A stretch of DNA of 58,261 nt. Origin: a virus. Below, piece by piece: positions 9,069 through 16,842 of this stretch (positions are counted from its first letter, which is position 1; each line of letters begins with the position of its first letter). The stretch covers positions 1-58,261 of IMG/VR virus record IMGVR_UViG_3300035701_002605. The stretch is one strand, 5' to 3'. The position numbers and the translations under genes are program-made. Under the pieces are notes generated by a model. It saw only the letters and a program-made list of their open reading frames with translations. It was not told the origin of the DNA and did not search any database.

Positions 9069-9726
9069 GGACGCCTACCTCCTCTGGCGAAATGATCACC
9101 CCTATCGGCTGGAACCGCGCCGGGACCTGGGGCATCCGCCGGCGACGGGGTGCTTCCGGCGGCCGACCCCAGGGTATGGGCGGGAACTGCTTGGGCTTCC
9201 CGTCCTTGTCGACGCCGCCGCCGGCCATCCGCCACTGGAACTCCTGCCCCTCATGTTCCAGGACCCGCGCCTCTTGGACGTAGCACATTGCCTCCTCTGG
9301 CCCGAGCCCTTCAAGGATATGGTCGGCCGGCCAGCCGTAGGCGCGCGCGAGTAAAGCTACAACTGACGCTAGGGCTCGGTGGGGGTAGTCTTCGGGGCGG
9401 GGGCCATCCTTGCCGGCGGAGTCATGCGGCCACAGGACCGCCAGCATCCCCCGGAAGCGGTTAAGGTTGACCAGGGTGCCGAAGGCCCCCATAAGCTCGG
9501 CGGGCGAGCCGGCGTCGATCTCGTCCAGGGAGAGCCCAGTGGCCGCCGCCACGTAGTCGCCGGCGATGTCCGCCATCGGCCGGCCGCTGCTTAGGATGGC
9601 TTGGAGCCGATAGTGCGCGCCCAGGCGGGCGCGCGGCACAGAGATAAGGCGGCCACCGATGTTGATCTCGGCGGCCGCCTCTTTCGCTGCTAGGGCGTCC
9701 AGGAAGTCTACGGGCGCCGGCGCCAT
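9055..9726 (-). CDS. Tail assembly chaperone-like protein (upstream)
   Basis: 223 residues, ATG at 9726 with GGAGGG five bases upstream. It lies between the major tail protein and the tape measure, as expected for the first tail-assembly chaperone. The N-terminal half is helical and the C-terminus is Pro/Arg-rich (PPEAPRRRRMPQVP), suggesting a disordered end. These proteins coat the tape measure while the tube polymerises. The role is inferred from gene order. Confidence 0.6.
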   Translation of the reverse strand: MAPAPVDFLDALAAKEAAAEINIGGRLISVPRARLGAHYRLQAILSSGRPMADIAGDYVAAATGLSLDEIDAGSPAELMGAFGTLVNLNRFRGMLAVLWPHDSAGKDGPRPEDYPHRALASVVALLARAYGWPADHILEGLGPEEAMCYVQEARVLEHEGQEFQWRMAGGGVDKDGKPKQFPPIPWGRPPEAPRRRRMPQVPARFQPIGVIISPEEVGVRGRT

Positions 9727-9743
9727 GCGCGCCCTCCGTCCGG

Positions 9744-10382
9744 CTATAGGACGCTAGGGTCGTACCTGAGCATCGTGGCGAAACGCTGCTCCTTGGGCAT
9801 CGTCGTGTCGGCCAGCGCCATGCCCTTGATCACGTAGGTCCAGACGTTGCCGTAGGGCATCGCCAGCGGCGTCGCGTCCATGAACTGGACCTTGTGGAAG
9901 GTGATGGCCAGGTAGTCGCCGGTATCCTCGTCGTACACACGGGCCAGGTGGAGATGGAAGAATTGGTTGATCGGCAGGTTGCCGAGCCCCATCTTCTCCG
10001 TCTCCTCGGCGGCGTTGTGGACCACCGCCCCGCCACCGATCAGGTAGCGCAGCGTGGCAAGCGGGAATAGGGCCTTTAGGGTAAAGGTGATCTCGAAGGC
10101 GTCCCGGCGCTGCATCTGGGCCACGTCGCCCAGGGCGGCGCAGGTAACGGGGTTGGTGGTCCGGGTGTCGGCGATCGTCAGATCGTCGTAGCAGCCCATC
10201 GGGTAGACCGGGTAGGTGGCGGTGCCGCTCAGTCCCCAGTAGTACCCGTCGCTGTCGGGGTGGTTCTCCTCGGTAGCCCCGGAGTTCTGGAACCAAATGG
10301 TCGGGCCGCCCTCGATGTAGAGGTCTTCGCCGCTGACCTGCGGCCCGATGGGCGTGTCGGTTCCGGTTCCTAGCGTCGGCAT
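9744..10382 (-). CDS. Major tail (tube) protein
   Basis: 212 residues, ATG at 10382 with GGGAGG upstream. The gene sits between the tail-terminator-like and chaperone genes. The sequence is beta-rich (DAFEITFTLKALFPLATL, then FFHLHLARVYDE and YLAITFHKVQF), typical of tail-tube folds. The start codon lies about 40 bases downstream of a GTCGACCATTA element, which marks several virion genes here, and a 17-codon mini-ORF overlaps the start. No frameshift or extension is seen. Confidence 0.7.
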   Translation of the reverse strand: MPTLGTGTDTPIGPQVSGEDLYIEGGPTIWFQNSGATEENHPDSDGYYWGLSGTATYPVYPMGCYDDLTIADTRTTNPVTCAALGDVAQMQRRDAFEITFTLKALFPLATLRYLIGGGAVVHNAAEETEKMGLGNLPINQFFHLHLARVYDEDTGDYLAITFHKVQFMDATPLAMPYGNVWTYVIKGMALADTTMPKEQRFATMLRYDPSVL

Positions 10383-10423
10383 TGGCAGACCTCCCTCATA
10401 GGGGCGTTGTCGTTAGGGCTCAT
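10370..10423 (-). CDS. Possible 17-codon leader ORF
   Basis: ATG at 10423 opens a short frame (MSPNDNAPMREVCQCRR) that ends inside the major tail protein gene, overlapping its start. The 19 bases up to and including the ATG are identical to the initiation region of the protease-scaffold gene at 27923-27941. That identity is the only reason to list it: either it is translated as a leader peptide or the shared stretch acts as DNA or RNA. Weak on its own. Confidence 0.25.
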   Translation of the reverse strand: MSPNDNAPMREVCQCRR

Positions 10424-10439
10424 CACCCTAATGGTCGAC
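10421..10439 (-). promoter_or_regulatory. GTCGACCATTA start-associated element 1
   Basis: On the minus strand this reads GTCGACCATTAGGGTGATG. It is identical over all 19 bases to the element at 27923-27941. It lies between the tail-terminator-like gene and the major tail protein gene. Related copies precede the portal, the connector and the holin-region genes. Function unknown; a late-gene regulatory or translation-associated signal is proposed. Confidence 0.55.
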
Positions 10440-10460
10440 AAGCGCGGGGAAGTCGGCCGG

Positions 10461-10877
10461 CTAGGTCTCTATGGCCGTTGTACCGAAGGCGATCTCGCCC
10501 CGCCAGATGTTCCCCTCGCGGTAGGGGTAGACCACGAACTCGACCCGTAGGTCCAGGCTGGTGAGGCCGGCGCCGGCCAGGCGCCGGCGCTGGATCGCGT
10601 TCTGGACCAGCCCCAGGACCGTCATGCACTCGACGGACGAGTCGATCTTACTGAAAACGATGATCGCGCCGGCTACGGCGAGCCACTGTTCGGCGCAGGC
10701 GCCGTTACCCTGGGGGCGCATGTCGGTGATGTCAACGCGGACCGCCGGGTAGTCGAACGTCGTGCCGCGCCACTGGGCCTCCTTGATGGAGTCAGGGCCG
10801 GCGAGGGCTCCGACAAGGGTGCCATTAGCCTTTAGCACCGCGACTAGGGCGGCCTGCACCGTGTCGGGCGATAGCAT
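10461..10877 (-). CDS. Tail terminator-like / minor tail protein
   Basis: 138 residues, ATG at 10877 with GAGG seven bases upstream. It lies between the HK97 gp10-like protein and the tail tube gene, the usual place for the tail-completion (gpU/DUF3168-type) protein. The N-terminal helix (TVQAALVAVLKANGTL) followed by beta strands fits small tail-terminator proteins. It would cap the tail tube and join it to the connector. Assignment is by position and size. Confidence 0.6.
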   Translation of the reverse strand: MLSPDTVQAALVAVLKANGTLVGALAGPDSIKEAQWRGTTFDYPAVRVDITDMRPQGNGACAEQWLAVAGAIIVFSKIDSSVECMTVLGLVQNAIQRRRLAGAGLTSLDLRVEFVVYPYREGNIWRGEIAFGTTAIET

Positions 10878-10878
10878 C

Positions 10879-11292
10879 CTAGGACCTCGCTATGTCGCGC
10901 AGCCCCTTCAATAAGGCGCTACGTATGATGTCCTTTACCTCAGTCTTGTGGGTCTCTAGGGCCGGCTTTAGGAAGGGTTTTGTAGCCCCCTTCCGCCGGC
11001 TGATCGGACCCAGGCCGGGCCGGAGCGCGATGTAGGCCGGTAGCTCGCTATATTTGGCATAGGCCTGGCTTTCCGGCCCCGGCCCCACATAGACGCATAG
11101 CCGGCTGGCATCCCATCGGGGCTCGCTCACGGTGATACTCCGGGTCATTTGGCCGGTAAGCTCGGGCGCCTTCTCTTGGGCGGCCTGCTGTACGACCTTG
11201 CCGGCCAGCATAAGGCCCTGGCGCATGGCGGTTTCGAGCCGGCGCCCCTTATCCCGGATGTTATGGGTCCGGGTTACGTTGGCACCCGCCAC
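10879..11292 (-). CDS. HK97 gp10-like head-tail joining protein
   Basis: 137 residues, GTG at 11292 with AGGAGG five bases upstream. The sequence has the features of the gp10-type minor tail/connector family: a basic N-terminal helix, a KAPELTGQMTRSI stretch (KAP..TG.L..SI is typical), a YAKYSE segment and a KPFLKPALE near the C-terminus. These proteins join the head connector to the tail. Neighbours fit: head closure upstream, tail terminator downstream. Confidence 0.75.
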   Translation of the reverse strand: MAGANVTRTHNIRDKGRRLETAMRQGLMLAGKVVQQAAQEKAPELTGQMTRSITVSEPRWDASRLCVYVGPGPESQAYAKYSELPAYIALRPGLGPISRRKGATKPFLKPALETHKTEVKDIIRSALLKGLRDIARS

Positions 11293-11301
11293 GGGCGCCT
11301 C

Positions 11302-11454
11302 CTATCTTAGCGGCTGCGTGACCCCCAGCCAGAGCAGCAACGCCTCCAAGACATCTTCTTGAAGCTCTTTGCGCTCGTCCTTGTCATACGCCGAGAGGTC
11401 CGGCGCGGGCTCCTCTAGGATGGTCTCGACCGTGTCGGCTATTGACAGCACCAT
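11302..11454 (-). CDS. Small connector-module protein, 50 aa
   Basis: A short reading frame fills the gap between the region-4-like protein and the gp10-like protein. ATG at 11454 is preceded by AAGGAG at seven bases; the TAG at 11302 lies in the leader of the next gene. The product starts MVLSIADTVETILEE and is acidic and helical (DKDERKELQEDVLEALLLW). It fits the codon pattern of the neighbours. Function unknown. Confidence 0.6.
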   Translation of the reverse strand: MVLSIADTVETILEEPAPDLSAYDKDERKELQEDVLEALLLWLGVTQPLR

Positions 11455-11467
11455 TGCCCTACTCCTT

Positions 11468-11833
11468 CTAGGCTGTAAGCCTCCGCAGCTTCCGGCGAGT
11501 GGTCGAAAGGCAGGTATCCACCGCCGTAATAGTGTCGCCCAGGATGGCCGCGATCTCGGGCGGCCGGTAGCCCCACACCCTGTAGGCTAGTATCATCCGC
11601 TGCCGCACGGTTAGGCGGTCTAGCGCCGCCGCCGCGTCCAGCGTTTCTACAAGCTGGTCCTCGAAAGCCCCATATCCGACCAGAACGTTGACCGGGAGGC
11701 CGCCGTCCCGCGCCGTCCTCACCGGGTCTAACTGGAACAGAACCGCCTTGTGCGTTCGCCCCCGCCATAGCCGCCAGTCGTCGATGTCGCGCCGGCGATA
11801 CCACATCCTCCACCAGGCAGCGTCGTGTTCCAC
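11468..11833 (-). CDS. Sigma region-4-like helix-turn-helix protein
   Basis: 121 residues, GTG at 11833 with GAGGAG five bases upstream. The C-terminal half (LDRLTVRQRMILAYRVWGY then PPEIAAILGDTITAVD) looks like sigma-70 region 4: a Leu/Arg-rich lead-in, then a helix-turn-helix. There is no region 2, so alone it is not a complete sigma factor. It sits oddly among head-tail connector genes. It could regulate late transcription or act as a small DNA-binding structural protein. Confidence 0.6.
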   Translation of the reverse strand: MEHDAAWWRMWYRRRDIDDWRLWRGRTHKAVLFQLDPVRTARDGGLPVNVLVGYGAFEDQLVETLDAAAALDRLTVRQRMILAYRVWGYRPPEIAAILGDTITAVDTCLSTTRRKLRRLTA

Positions 11834-11835
11834 CT

Positions 11836-12204
11836 CTACTCCTCACGGTCTGCCCAGTCGGTGTGAATGGCGGTTAGTTGAATGTGCGAACGAGGCAGCC
11901 CCGGTAGGACGCTAGACCGCTGGACCCCTGTTACCCGTAGGCGCTGCCCGGCCCAGGCGCCAGCCGCCGGGATCACGATGTCGCCGGCCCGGACGTTAAC
12001 CGGCGTATCGGGCCAGAGGATGATCCGCACGGTCCGGGGTAGCTCCTCGCCTTGGGCTCGGAACTCGGCGTTTACCCGGTCATTGGCTATCCGGGCCGGG
12101 ATGGCGCCGTAGCGGAGCCCGTCGCTACGGACGGCGCCCCCTACGGTATCGTCGCCGGCCTGCACCCGCTCGTAAATGTCGACGGTGACGTTTAGCCCTT
12201 GCAT
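11836..12204 (-). CDS. Head closure (stopper)-like protein
   Basis: 122 residues, ATG at 12204, following the connector gene with TAACATG spacing. Small, beta-rich, containing VTVDIYERVQAGDD near the start and RLRVTGVQRSS near the end, as in phage head-closure or stopper proteins (gp16/FII-like). It would seal the portal after packaging. The call rests on size, composition and order. Confidence 0.6.
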   Translation of the reverse strand: MQGLNVTVDIYERVQAGDDTVGGAVRSDGLRYGAIPARIANDRVNAEFRAQGEELPRTVRIILWPDTPVNVRAGDIVIPAAGAWAGQRLRVTGVQRSSVLPGLPRSHIQLTAIHTDWADREE

Positions 12205-12205
12205 G

Positions 12206-12925
12206 TTAGCCGTCTATGGCTGGCCGGCCCCGGAACCCCACCATGCGGTTGACCCGGTAGCGCCGGAAGACCGTCGCCGCCAGGTTGGCCGCCGCCGACT
12301 TGCCGGCCGGCGTGTTGACCAGCGCCCCTAGCTGCTCGGAGTAGTCCATCGAGGACCACTGGGTCACGAAGGCCGCGCCGGCGCTAGCGCCGCCCGATAG
12401 CGCCAGGGCTTTCCACTCCTGGGCGAGAGTAGCGATGGCCAGCTTGACATCCGCCGGGATGTCGCCCGGCGTGTTCCAGGCGCCGGCGACGTAGGTTATA
12501 TCGATCCACGCCTCGCGGTTGCACATCACGCAGCCGCAGCCGCCGCTTATCGGGGCATCGCTCGCCCGGACCTCTACTACGGAGCGCCGTAGGTCGTAGG
12601 GTAGGACGCAGGCGCTCACGTCGTCGGTGCCGCAGTCGCAGTTGCCCAGGTCATGGGTGAGCGTGGCGGTGACGACGGACGTTAGATAGGTCTTGTCTAG
12701 CTGTAGGTAACGGAAATTGAGGTCGTAGTCCAGCCAGCCGCGCGGCCAGATGTGGCGCTCGGCCGCCACGGTCCCGGTTAGCAGGTTAGACCCCAGGAGC
12801 GCTTCGGCCTGAGACCAGGCAGCCGCGTAGGCCATATCCTCTAGGGCGGCGGTGCCAGTAGGGAAGCCGACCGCCCACATCTCGGCCTCTAGGGCCGCAA
12901 GAGTGGCGGCGTCGGGAGCGGACAT
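12206..12925 (-). CDS. Head-tail adaptor protein
   Basis: 239 residues. ATG at 12925 is chosen because AAGGAGG lies six bases upstream; a TTG two codons earlier is possible. It is the first gene of the connector block, downstream of the 71-bp array and a GTCGACCATT element. Long helices and a C-terminal Ala-rich helix fit gp6/gp15-type adaptors, but a CDCG and CGCVMCN cysteine-rich insert near residues 90-140 is unusual and might bind metal. Assigned by order. Confidence 0.6.
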   Translation of the reverse strand: MSAPDAATLAALEAEMWAVGFPTGTAALEDMAYAAAWSQAEALLGSNLLTGTVAAERHIWPRGWLDYDLNFRYLQLDKTYLTSVVTATLTHDLGNCDCGTDDVSACVLPYDLRRSVVEVRASDAPISGGCGCVMCNREAWIDITYVAGAWNTPGDIPADVKLAIATLAQEWKALALSGGASAGAAFVTQWSSMDYSEQLGALVNTPAGKSAAANLAATVFRRYRVNRMVGFRGRPAIDG

Positions 12926-12942
12926 AGCCAACCTCCTTCGCT

Positions 12943-12954
12943 AGAATGGTCGAC
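12943..12954 (-). promoter_or_regulatory. GTCGACCATT start-associated element 2
   Basis: Minus-strand GTCGACCATTCT lies 18 bases upstream of the adaptor start, directly before its AAGGAGG. It also marks the downstream edge of the tandem-repeat region. One of five such elements in front of virion or lysis genes. Confidence 0.5.
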
Positions 12955-13393
12955 CGGCGCCGGCCTGGGCGGCGCTCGTATGAGCCCCCCCCGACGCTCA
13001 TCGCCGGCTCATCGCTCATCCGGGCGAAACTGCTTGCGCCCAAAAGAACAAGCGGAGGCGAGCCGAAACGAGGCGGCGCCTCATTGGCTCATTTGGCCGG
13101 AACTACAAGTGATAAATTGTGCAAGCGGAGCGGAGCCGGATGAGGCACGCGGCTCATCGCTCGTTCCGGCGAAACTGCTTGTACTTAGAAGAACAAACGG
13201 AGAGGAGCGAAACGAGCCGGCCGCCTGATCGCTCGTTCGCCGGTGGCAGTTTGCGACATTTGTAACAAGCGGAGACGAGCGGAATGAGAGGGCCGCCTCA
13301 TCGCTCATTCGCCACTTCCACTTTGCGACGTTGGGTACAAGCGGAGGCTCATGGGAACGAGCCCAAGGCGAGCCGAAACGAGCGCCGGCGAGC
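12955..13393. repeat. Non-coding tandem array of about five 71-bp hairpin units
   Basis: This gap of about 440 bp holds degenerate units beginning near 13007, 13079, 13150, 13221 and 13293, with a period of 71-72 bp. Each opens with (G)CTCAT(C)GCTC and most close with GAGCGAAACGAG or a variant, so the ends can pair. A shared acAAGCGGAg lies in the second half, and in unit 1 GCTTG...CAAGC forms an inner stem. Units differ too much for a CRISPR. No credible reading frame spans it. It lies in the leader of the connector operon. Structured RNA, replication or packaging site are all possible. Confidence 0.7.
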
Positions 13394-14272
13394 TTATAGG
13401 AGAACGTGCTCGTCGTACAGGCGGTGGGGGCCTAGCCGGGCGTCAAGGATAGCGCCGCCCTGCTGAAGTAGGCCCAGGTCGTCGGCCATCGGCTCCATTC
13501 CAGCTAGGCCCACGGCCGCCGGCTCGAAGGCGATCACGGGCCCCTGGTTACGCGCCCGGACGCAGAAGTCCACATCGGCTAGGGGGCGGGTGCCGTAGTC
13601 AGCCGCAAAGCCGCCCATGGAGCGCCAGAGCGTCCGGCGGGTTAGCATGTAGGCGCTGCTCACCGCTTGCAGATCCCGACGCGGGTAGACCTTGGGGTTA
13701 TCAGGCAGCCAGCCGACAAAACGGGCGTACGGTAGCCGACGGACTCCAAAGGCGTAGCCGGCGAACTTGATGCAGGTGGCCAGGGGCATCTCTCGCGGCG
13801 CCATCCCTTCATCCCAGAGCAGCATGCCGCTGGCGATCCCGACCTCCTCGTGCTCCATCACGGCTGCCAGCGTCGGCCATGCCCCAGGCGTTAGCACCAC
13901 GTCGCCGTCCAGAAACAGGAGTAGCGGCGCGAAGCCCTGGGCGGCGGCCCGGTTCCGGCACTCCCACTGGCCCTGCCCGTTGATCACGGTCCGGCCGCCG
14001 ACCTCGCGGGCGATGCGCGCGATCTCTGTATGGCGATCGGTGCCGGCCGGCAACTGGGCAGGCGGAGCATCGGCTACAACGATCGTGGCATCCGGCGGAA
14101 GATGCTGCCGGAGCGCGCCCACACAGGCCGCTAGCCGGTCTAGCTGGTGGCGGACACAGACGACAGCGTCGACGCTACCGCGCAGAGGGACCGCCGCCGG
14201 GGAGACCGCCGGCGTAGGCGGCCGCTGGTGGAGCCGCGCCTGTCTGTTCCGCCTTCGCTTTGACGATCCCAT
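13394..14272 (-). CDS. Family 2 glycosyltransferase-like protein
   Basis: About 292 residues. ATG at 14272 has GAGGAGG six bases upstream; the gene overlaps the preceding GT4 gene by 98 bp. After a basic N-terminus comes a GT-A fold: a nucleotide-binding beta strand (VDAVVCVRHQLDRL), then LLLFLDGDVVLTP carrying the DGD metal/donor motif, and an RPLADVDFCVRARNQG acceptor-side segment. It would transfer a sugar from a nucleotide donor. It is the last gene of the glycan cassette. Confidence 0.75.
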   Translation of the reverse strand: MGSSKRRRNRQARLHQRPPTPAVSPAAVPLRGSVDAVVCVRHQLDRLAACVGALRQHLPPDATIVVADAPPAQLPAGTDRHTEIARIAREVGGRTVINGQGQWECRNRAAAQGFAPLLLFLDGDVVLTPGAWPTLAAVMEHEEVGIASGMLLWDEGMAPREMPLATCIKFAGYAFGVRRLPYARFVGWLPDNPKVYPRRDLQAVSSAYMLTRRTLWRSMGGFAADYGTRPLADVDFCVRARNQGPVIAFEPAAVGLAGMEPMADDLGLLQQGGAILDARLGPHRLYDEHVLL

Positions 14273-15440
14273 CAAGTGCCTCCTCTACAACGTCCAGCGC
14301 CTTATCCCAGGTACGCCCGCGCGCCCACTCCAAAGCGGCGACGGTCCGCCGGCCCCGGTCCTCGTCGTCGCCCCGTAGCTGGGCGATCGCCCACGCCGCC
14401 TCATGGGGGTCGGCGAAGCGGCGTATCTGGTTGCAGAACGGGTCCAGGAATGTGTACTCGGGCGGGACCAGCCAGCCCCGGCCATAGGCTAGGTTCTCGG
14501 CCATGCCGCCGGCGTCGGTACAAACGCAGGGTAGGCCGCAGGCCATCGCTTCCATAACGGGCAGCCCAAGGCCCTCGGCCTTCGAGAGCAACACAAAGCA
14601 GTCGGCCGCCCAGTATAGGTTGCGTAGCTCCTCGTCGCTAAGGCCGGCCCGGCGCTCGTGCTGGTAGAAGGTGGTGTCGTTTTGTAGCTGGAAGGTATTG
14701 CCCAGATCCCAAAGGTGGTAGCCGACCGCCTCGGGCCGGCGCTTAGTGTTGACGATCAGGTAGTAGTCCTCTGCCGATCCGGTAGCGAGCGAGATCATCC
14801 GCCCGCCGCCGGGCGGCCACTCGATCTCCCGGCCCCGGAGCAGGGCAGCCGTAGCGAAGACCGCCGGCAGGTTTTTGCGCTCGTGGTTGTCGCTGACGGT
14901 GAGTAGGACGTAGCGCTCGGCGACCCCCAACTTGTCGCGCCTGATGTCGCGCTCCTCGGGCGTCGGGGGCCGCCAGAACTCCGAGTCGATCCCGATCGGG
15001 ATGTGGCGGGCCGCCAGGCCGGCCTCGACGCAGAGCCGCGTGGCCCACTCGGTCTCTACCAGAGCGGCGCCCATCCCGTCGATCGTCCTAGTCCATTCGC
15101 TGGGGTGCATCAGCGGGCCGCTTTCCAGGGGGAAGATGCCGGCGTAGGCGTAGCCGGCGTCGACTACCGGGCGCCATTCCAGGTGCTTAGTTATGTCGGC
15201 GATCCCCACGATGGCGTCGAACCCCCAGGCAAGGTCTAGCTGGCGGATGTGGGGCATCAGGAAACGCTCGTCGGCGCCGAGCGCCGTGAATGGCAGCCGA
15301 TGCTCGCAGCCGTTGTAGTTAAACGCTAGGACCTTGACATCATGGCCCCGGCCGCCCAGGCCGGCGGCCACCGCCCGGCCGATCGTGGTGTAGCCGGACC
15401 CGCCGTCCAGGTTTAGCTCGCTCAGGATCGCAACTTTCAT
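14175..15440 (-). CDS. Family 4 glycosyltransferase (GT-B)
   Basis: 421 residues. ATG at 15440 (MKVAILSELNL) with AAGGGG six bases upstream; longer frames are unsupported. The N-terminal domain has GGSGYTTIGRAVAAGL, and the C-terminal domain carries the retaining GT4 motif SKAEGLGLPVMEAMACGLP (E-x7-E). A DNHERKNL segment is typical of such enzymes. It probably transfers a hexose or pentose from a nucleotide sugar in the host cytoplasm, acting on a virion protein or a host glycan. It overlaps the next GT2 gene. Confidence 0.85.
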   Translation of the reverse strand: MKVAILSELNLDGGSGYTTIGRAVAAGLGGRGHDVKVLAFNYNGCEHRLPFTALGADERFLMPHIRQLDLAWGFDAIVGIADITKHLEWRPVVDAGYAYAGIFPLESGPLMHPSEWTRTIDGMGAALVETEWATRLCVEAGLAARHIPIGIDSEFWRPPTPEERDIRRDKLGVAERYVLLTVSDNHERKNLPAVFATAALLRGREIEWPPGGGRMISLATGSAEDYYLIVNTKRRPEAVGYHLWDLGNTFQLQNDTTFYQHERRAGLSDEELRNLYWAADCFVLLSKAEGLGLPVMEAMACGLPCVCTDAGGMAENLAYGRGWLVPPEYTFLDPFCNQIRRFADPHEAAWAIAQLRGDDEDRGRRTVAALEWARGRTWDKALDVVEEALDGIVKAKAEQTGAAPPAAAYAGGLPGGGPSAR

Positions 15441-15616
15441 ATTAGGCCCCTTCCCTTCATCGCCAGCAGGTCGCGCATAAAGGTCCGGCGGACCCGGCCT
15501 AGCTCGACCGGGTGATCTGCCTGCCACGGCGCAGGGATACTCTGGCGGCCATCGCGCCAGGCCGCCCATAGCCGGCGGTAGAGCCGGCAGGCCCGACGGT
15601 GGCGGAAGCCCCTCAC
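15437..15616 (-). CDS. Small basic protein, 59 aa
   Basis: A GTG at 15616 overlaps the TGA of the zinc-binding protein gene (GTGA), and the TGA at 15437 overlaps the ATG of the GT4 gene (ATGA), so translation would be coupled at both ends. The product starts MRGFRHRRACRLYRRLWAAW and is strongly basic. Perfect fit into the operon supports it being real. Function unknown. Confidence 0.5.
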   Translation of the reverse strand: MRGFRHRRACRLYRRLWAAWRDGRQSIPAPWQADHPVELGRVRRTFMRDLLAMKGRGLI

Positions 15617-15846
15617 TGGCCGGCCGCCTTGGCTATGGCCTCGCCGACGCGATGGAAGGCCGTGGCCAGGCAAGGCACGCAAAGGTCCGCATAGCGGCAC
15701 CTTCCCGGCGAGCCATCGTCCACCATCGGCGCCGGGAATAGTAGGCGATGTTTCATCCCGCGCAGTTTGATCGCCGTGTTGGACCGGCCGGGCGGGAAAC
15801 CTGCCAGGACGTGCCCGCAGTTGTCGCACTTGAAGGCGTCGGCCAT
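15613..15846 (-). CDS. Small Cys-rich (zinc-finger-like) protein, 77 aa
   Basis: ATG at 15846 with AGGAGG eight bases upstream. Two cysteine pairs, CDNC near residue 7 and CVPC near residue 57, with an extra CRY in between, could bind one zinc. It is embedded between glycosyltransferase genes. No known family assigned. It may be a small regulator or an accessory subunit. Confidence 0.65.
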   Translation of the reverse strand: MADAFKCDNCGHVLAGFPPGRSNTAIKLRGMKHRLLFPAPMVDDGSPGRCRYADLCVPCLATAFHRVGEAIAKAAGQ

Positions 15847-15858
15847 GGCGCGATCCTC

Positions 15859-16692
15859 CTACTGTAGCCCCCGGCGGTCTAGCTCTAGCCCCAGGTCGGC
15901 CCGGCGCCCGCCCCACTTCTGAAGTAGCAGGTGCTCATGGGCAACGGCGTGTTGCAGCCCCACCATCGGGTCGTTTCCATGGGCCGCGTGCCAGGACTTC
16001 ATGCTCCGGTGCCGACTTACCGGAGGTCCGCAGCGGATACGGTAGCCGGCGGCCTTGATCTGTAGCTGTAGGTCGGTCTCCTCATGCCAGTGGGGGTTAA
16101 AGGCTTCATCGTATAGGAAGCGCGGCACCGTAGGGTAGTCGGCCGGCAGCGAGTCCGGTGCCTGGCCGATGTAGGCCGGCACGCGCTCGTTCCGCCAGGC
16201 CCAACAGTAGCCCATCACCAGGTCGCAGAAGTCGCCCGGCTGCGGGAAGCGCTTATCAAGGAACAGGGTCCGTCCCGGATGCTGGAAGCCGGGCCAGTTT
16301 AGCCAAAAGCCCTGCTGGCCCACGGCGCCGACCGCCTCGTCCTGTAGGAGCGGGGCCAGTAAGGCGCCATCCCAGCCGGGGCCGACGATCACGTCGTCGT
16401 CGACCTGTAGAATAAAGCAGCCGCGCGCCGCCTTCAGGGCGATGTTCCGGGCGCACACTCCTTGGTTTTCTCCTAGAGCGTAGAGCCGGTAGGCGACGCA
16501 GGCGTTAGTATCGGCAGGGTGCAGGTTTCGCAGCCACTCGACGCTACCGTCCCTGCTCCCGTTGTCGACTATGTGAAGCTCAAAGGGCGCCGCTGTCTTA
16601 TCGAGGATGGCTCCCACGCACTCCTCTAGGGCCTGCCGGCGGTCCATGGTCAGGACCACCACGCTAGCCTTAGCTACGATCGGCTCTTGCAC
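15859..16692 (-). CDS. Family 2 glycosyltransferase
   Basis: 277 residues, GTG at 16692. A clear GT2 domain: ASVVVLTMDRRQALEECVGA at the N-terminus, HIVDNGSRDGSVEWL (the D-x-S-x-D-G-S donor-binding loop), and FILQVDDDVIVGPGW with a DDD metal motif. The C-terminal half, with HEETDLQLQIKAAGY, carries the usual ED-type acceptor region. Probable inverting sugar transferase of the glycan cassette. Confidence 0.85.
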   Translation of the reverse strand: MQEPIVAKASVVVLTMDRRQALEECVGAILDKTAAPFELHIVDNGSRDGSVEWLRNLHPADTNACVAYRLYALGENQGVCARNIALKAARGCFILQVDDDVIVGPGWDGALLAPLLQDEAVGAVGQQGFWLNWPGFQHPGRTLFLDKRFPQPGDFCDLVMGYCWAWRNERVPAYIGQAPDSLPADYPTVPRFLYDEAFNPHWHEETDLQLQIKAAGYRIRCGPPVSRHRSMKSWHAAHGNDPMVGLQHAVAHEHLLLQKWGGRRADLGLELDRRGLQ

Positions 16693-16789
16693 GGCTCACA
16701 TCCTCGTATCTGCGTTGCCCCACGTTGCGTTTCTGAGGCCCAAACGCCGCCGGCCATAGTAGGGATAGCCCCCGCAGCCTGTAGGCCAC
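16670..16789 (-). CDS. Possible micro-ORF, 39 aa
   Basis: A GTG at 16789 opens a frame that ends 22 bases inside the next glycosyltransferase gene. The predicted peptide is basic, with a hydrophobic stretch (LRGLSLLWPAAFG). Without it the otherwise tight operon has a 150-bp gap. There is no strong ribosome-binding site. Tentative. Confidence 0.25.
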   Translation of the reverse strand: MAYRLRGLSLLWPAAFGPQKRNVGQRRYEDVSRARADRS

Positions 16790-16842
16790 GCCTTGCCCCA
16801 GCCCTAGAGGCGTGGGGGCCGCTACGGGCCGACCCTCGCTCG

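Noticed and set aside
12955-13393. CRISPR-like array
   Set aside because: The units are too diverged (no identical direct repeat of 20-40 bases with equal unique spacers) and the regular 71-bp step includes paired ends within each unit.
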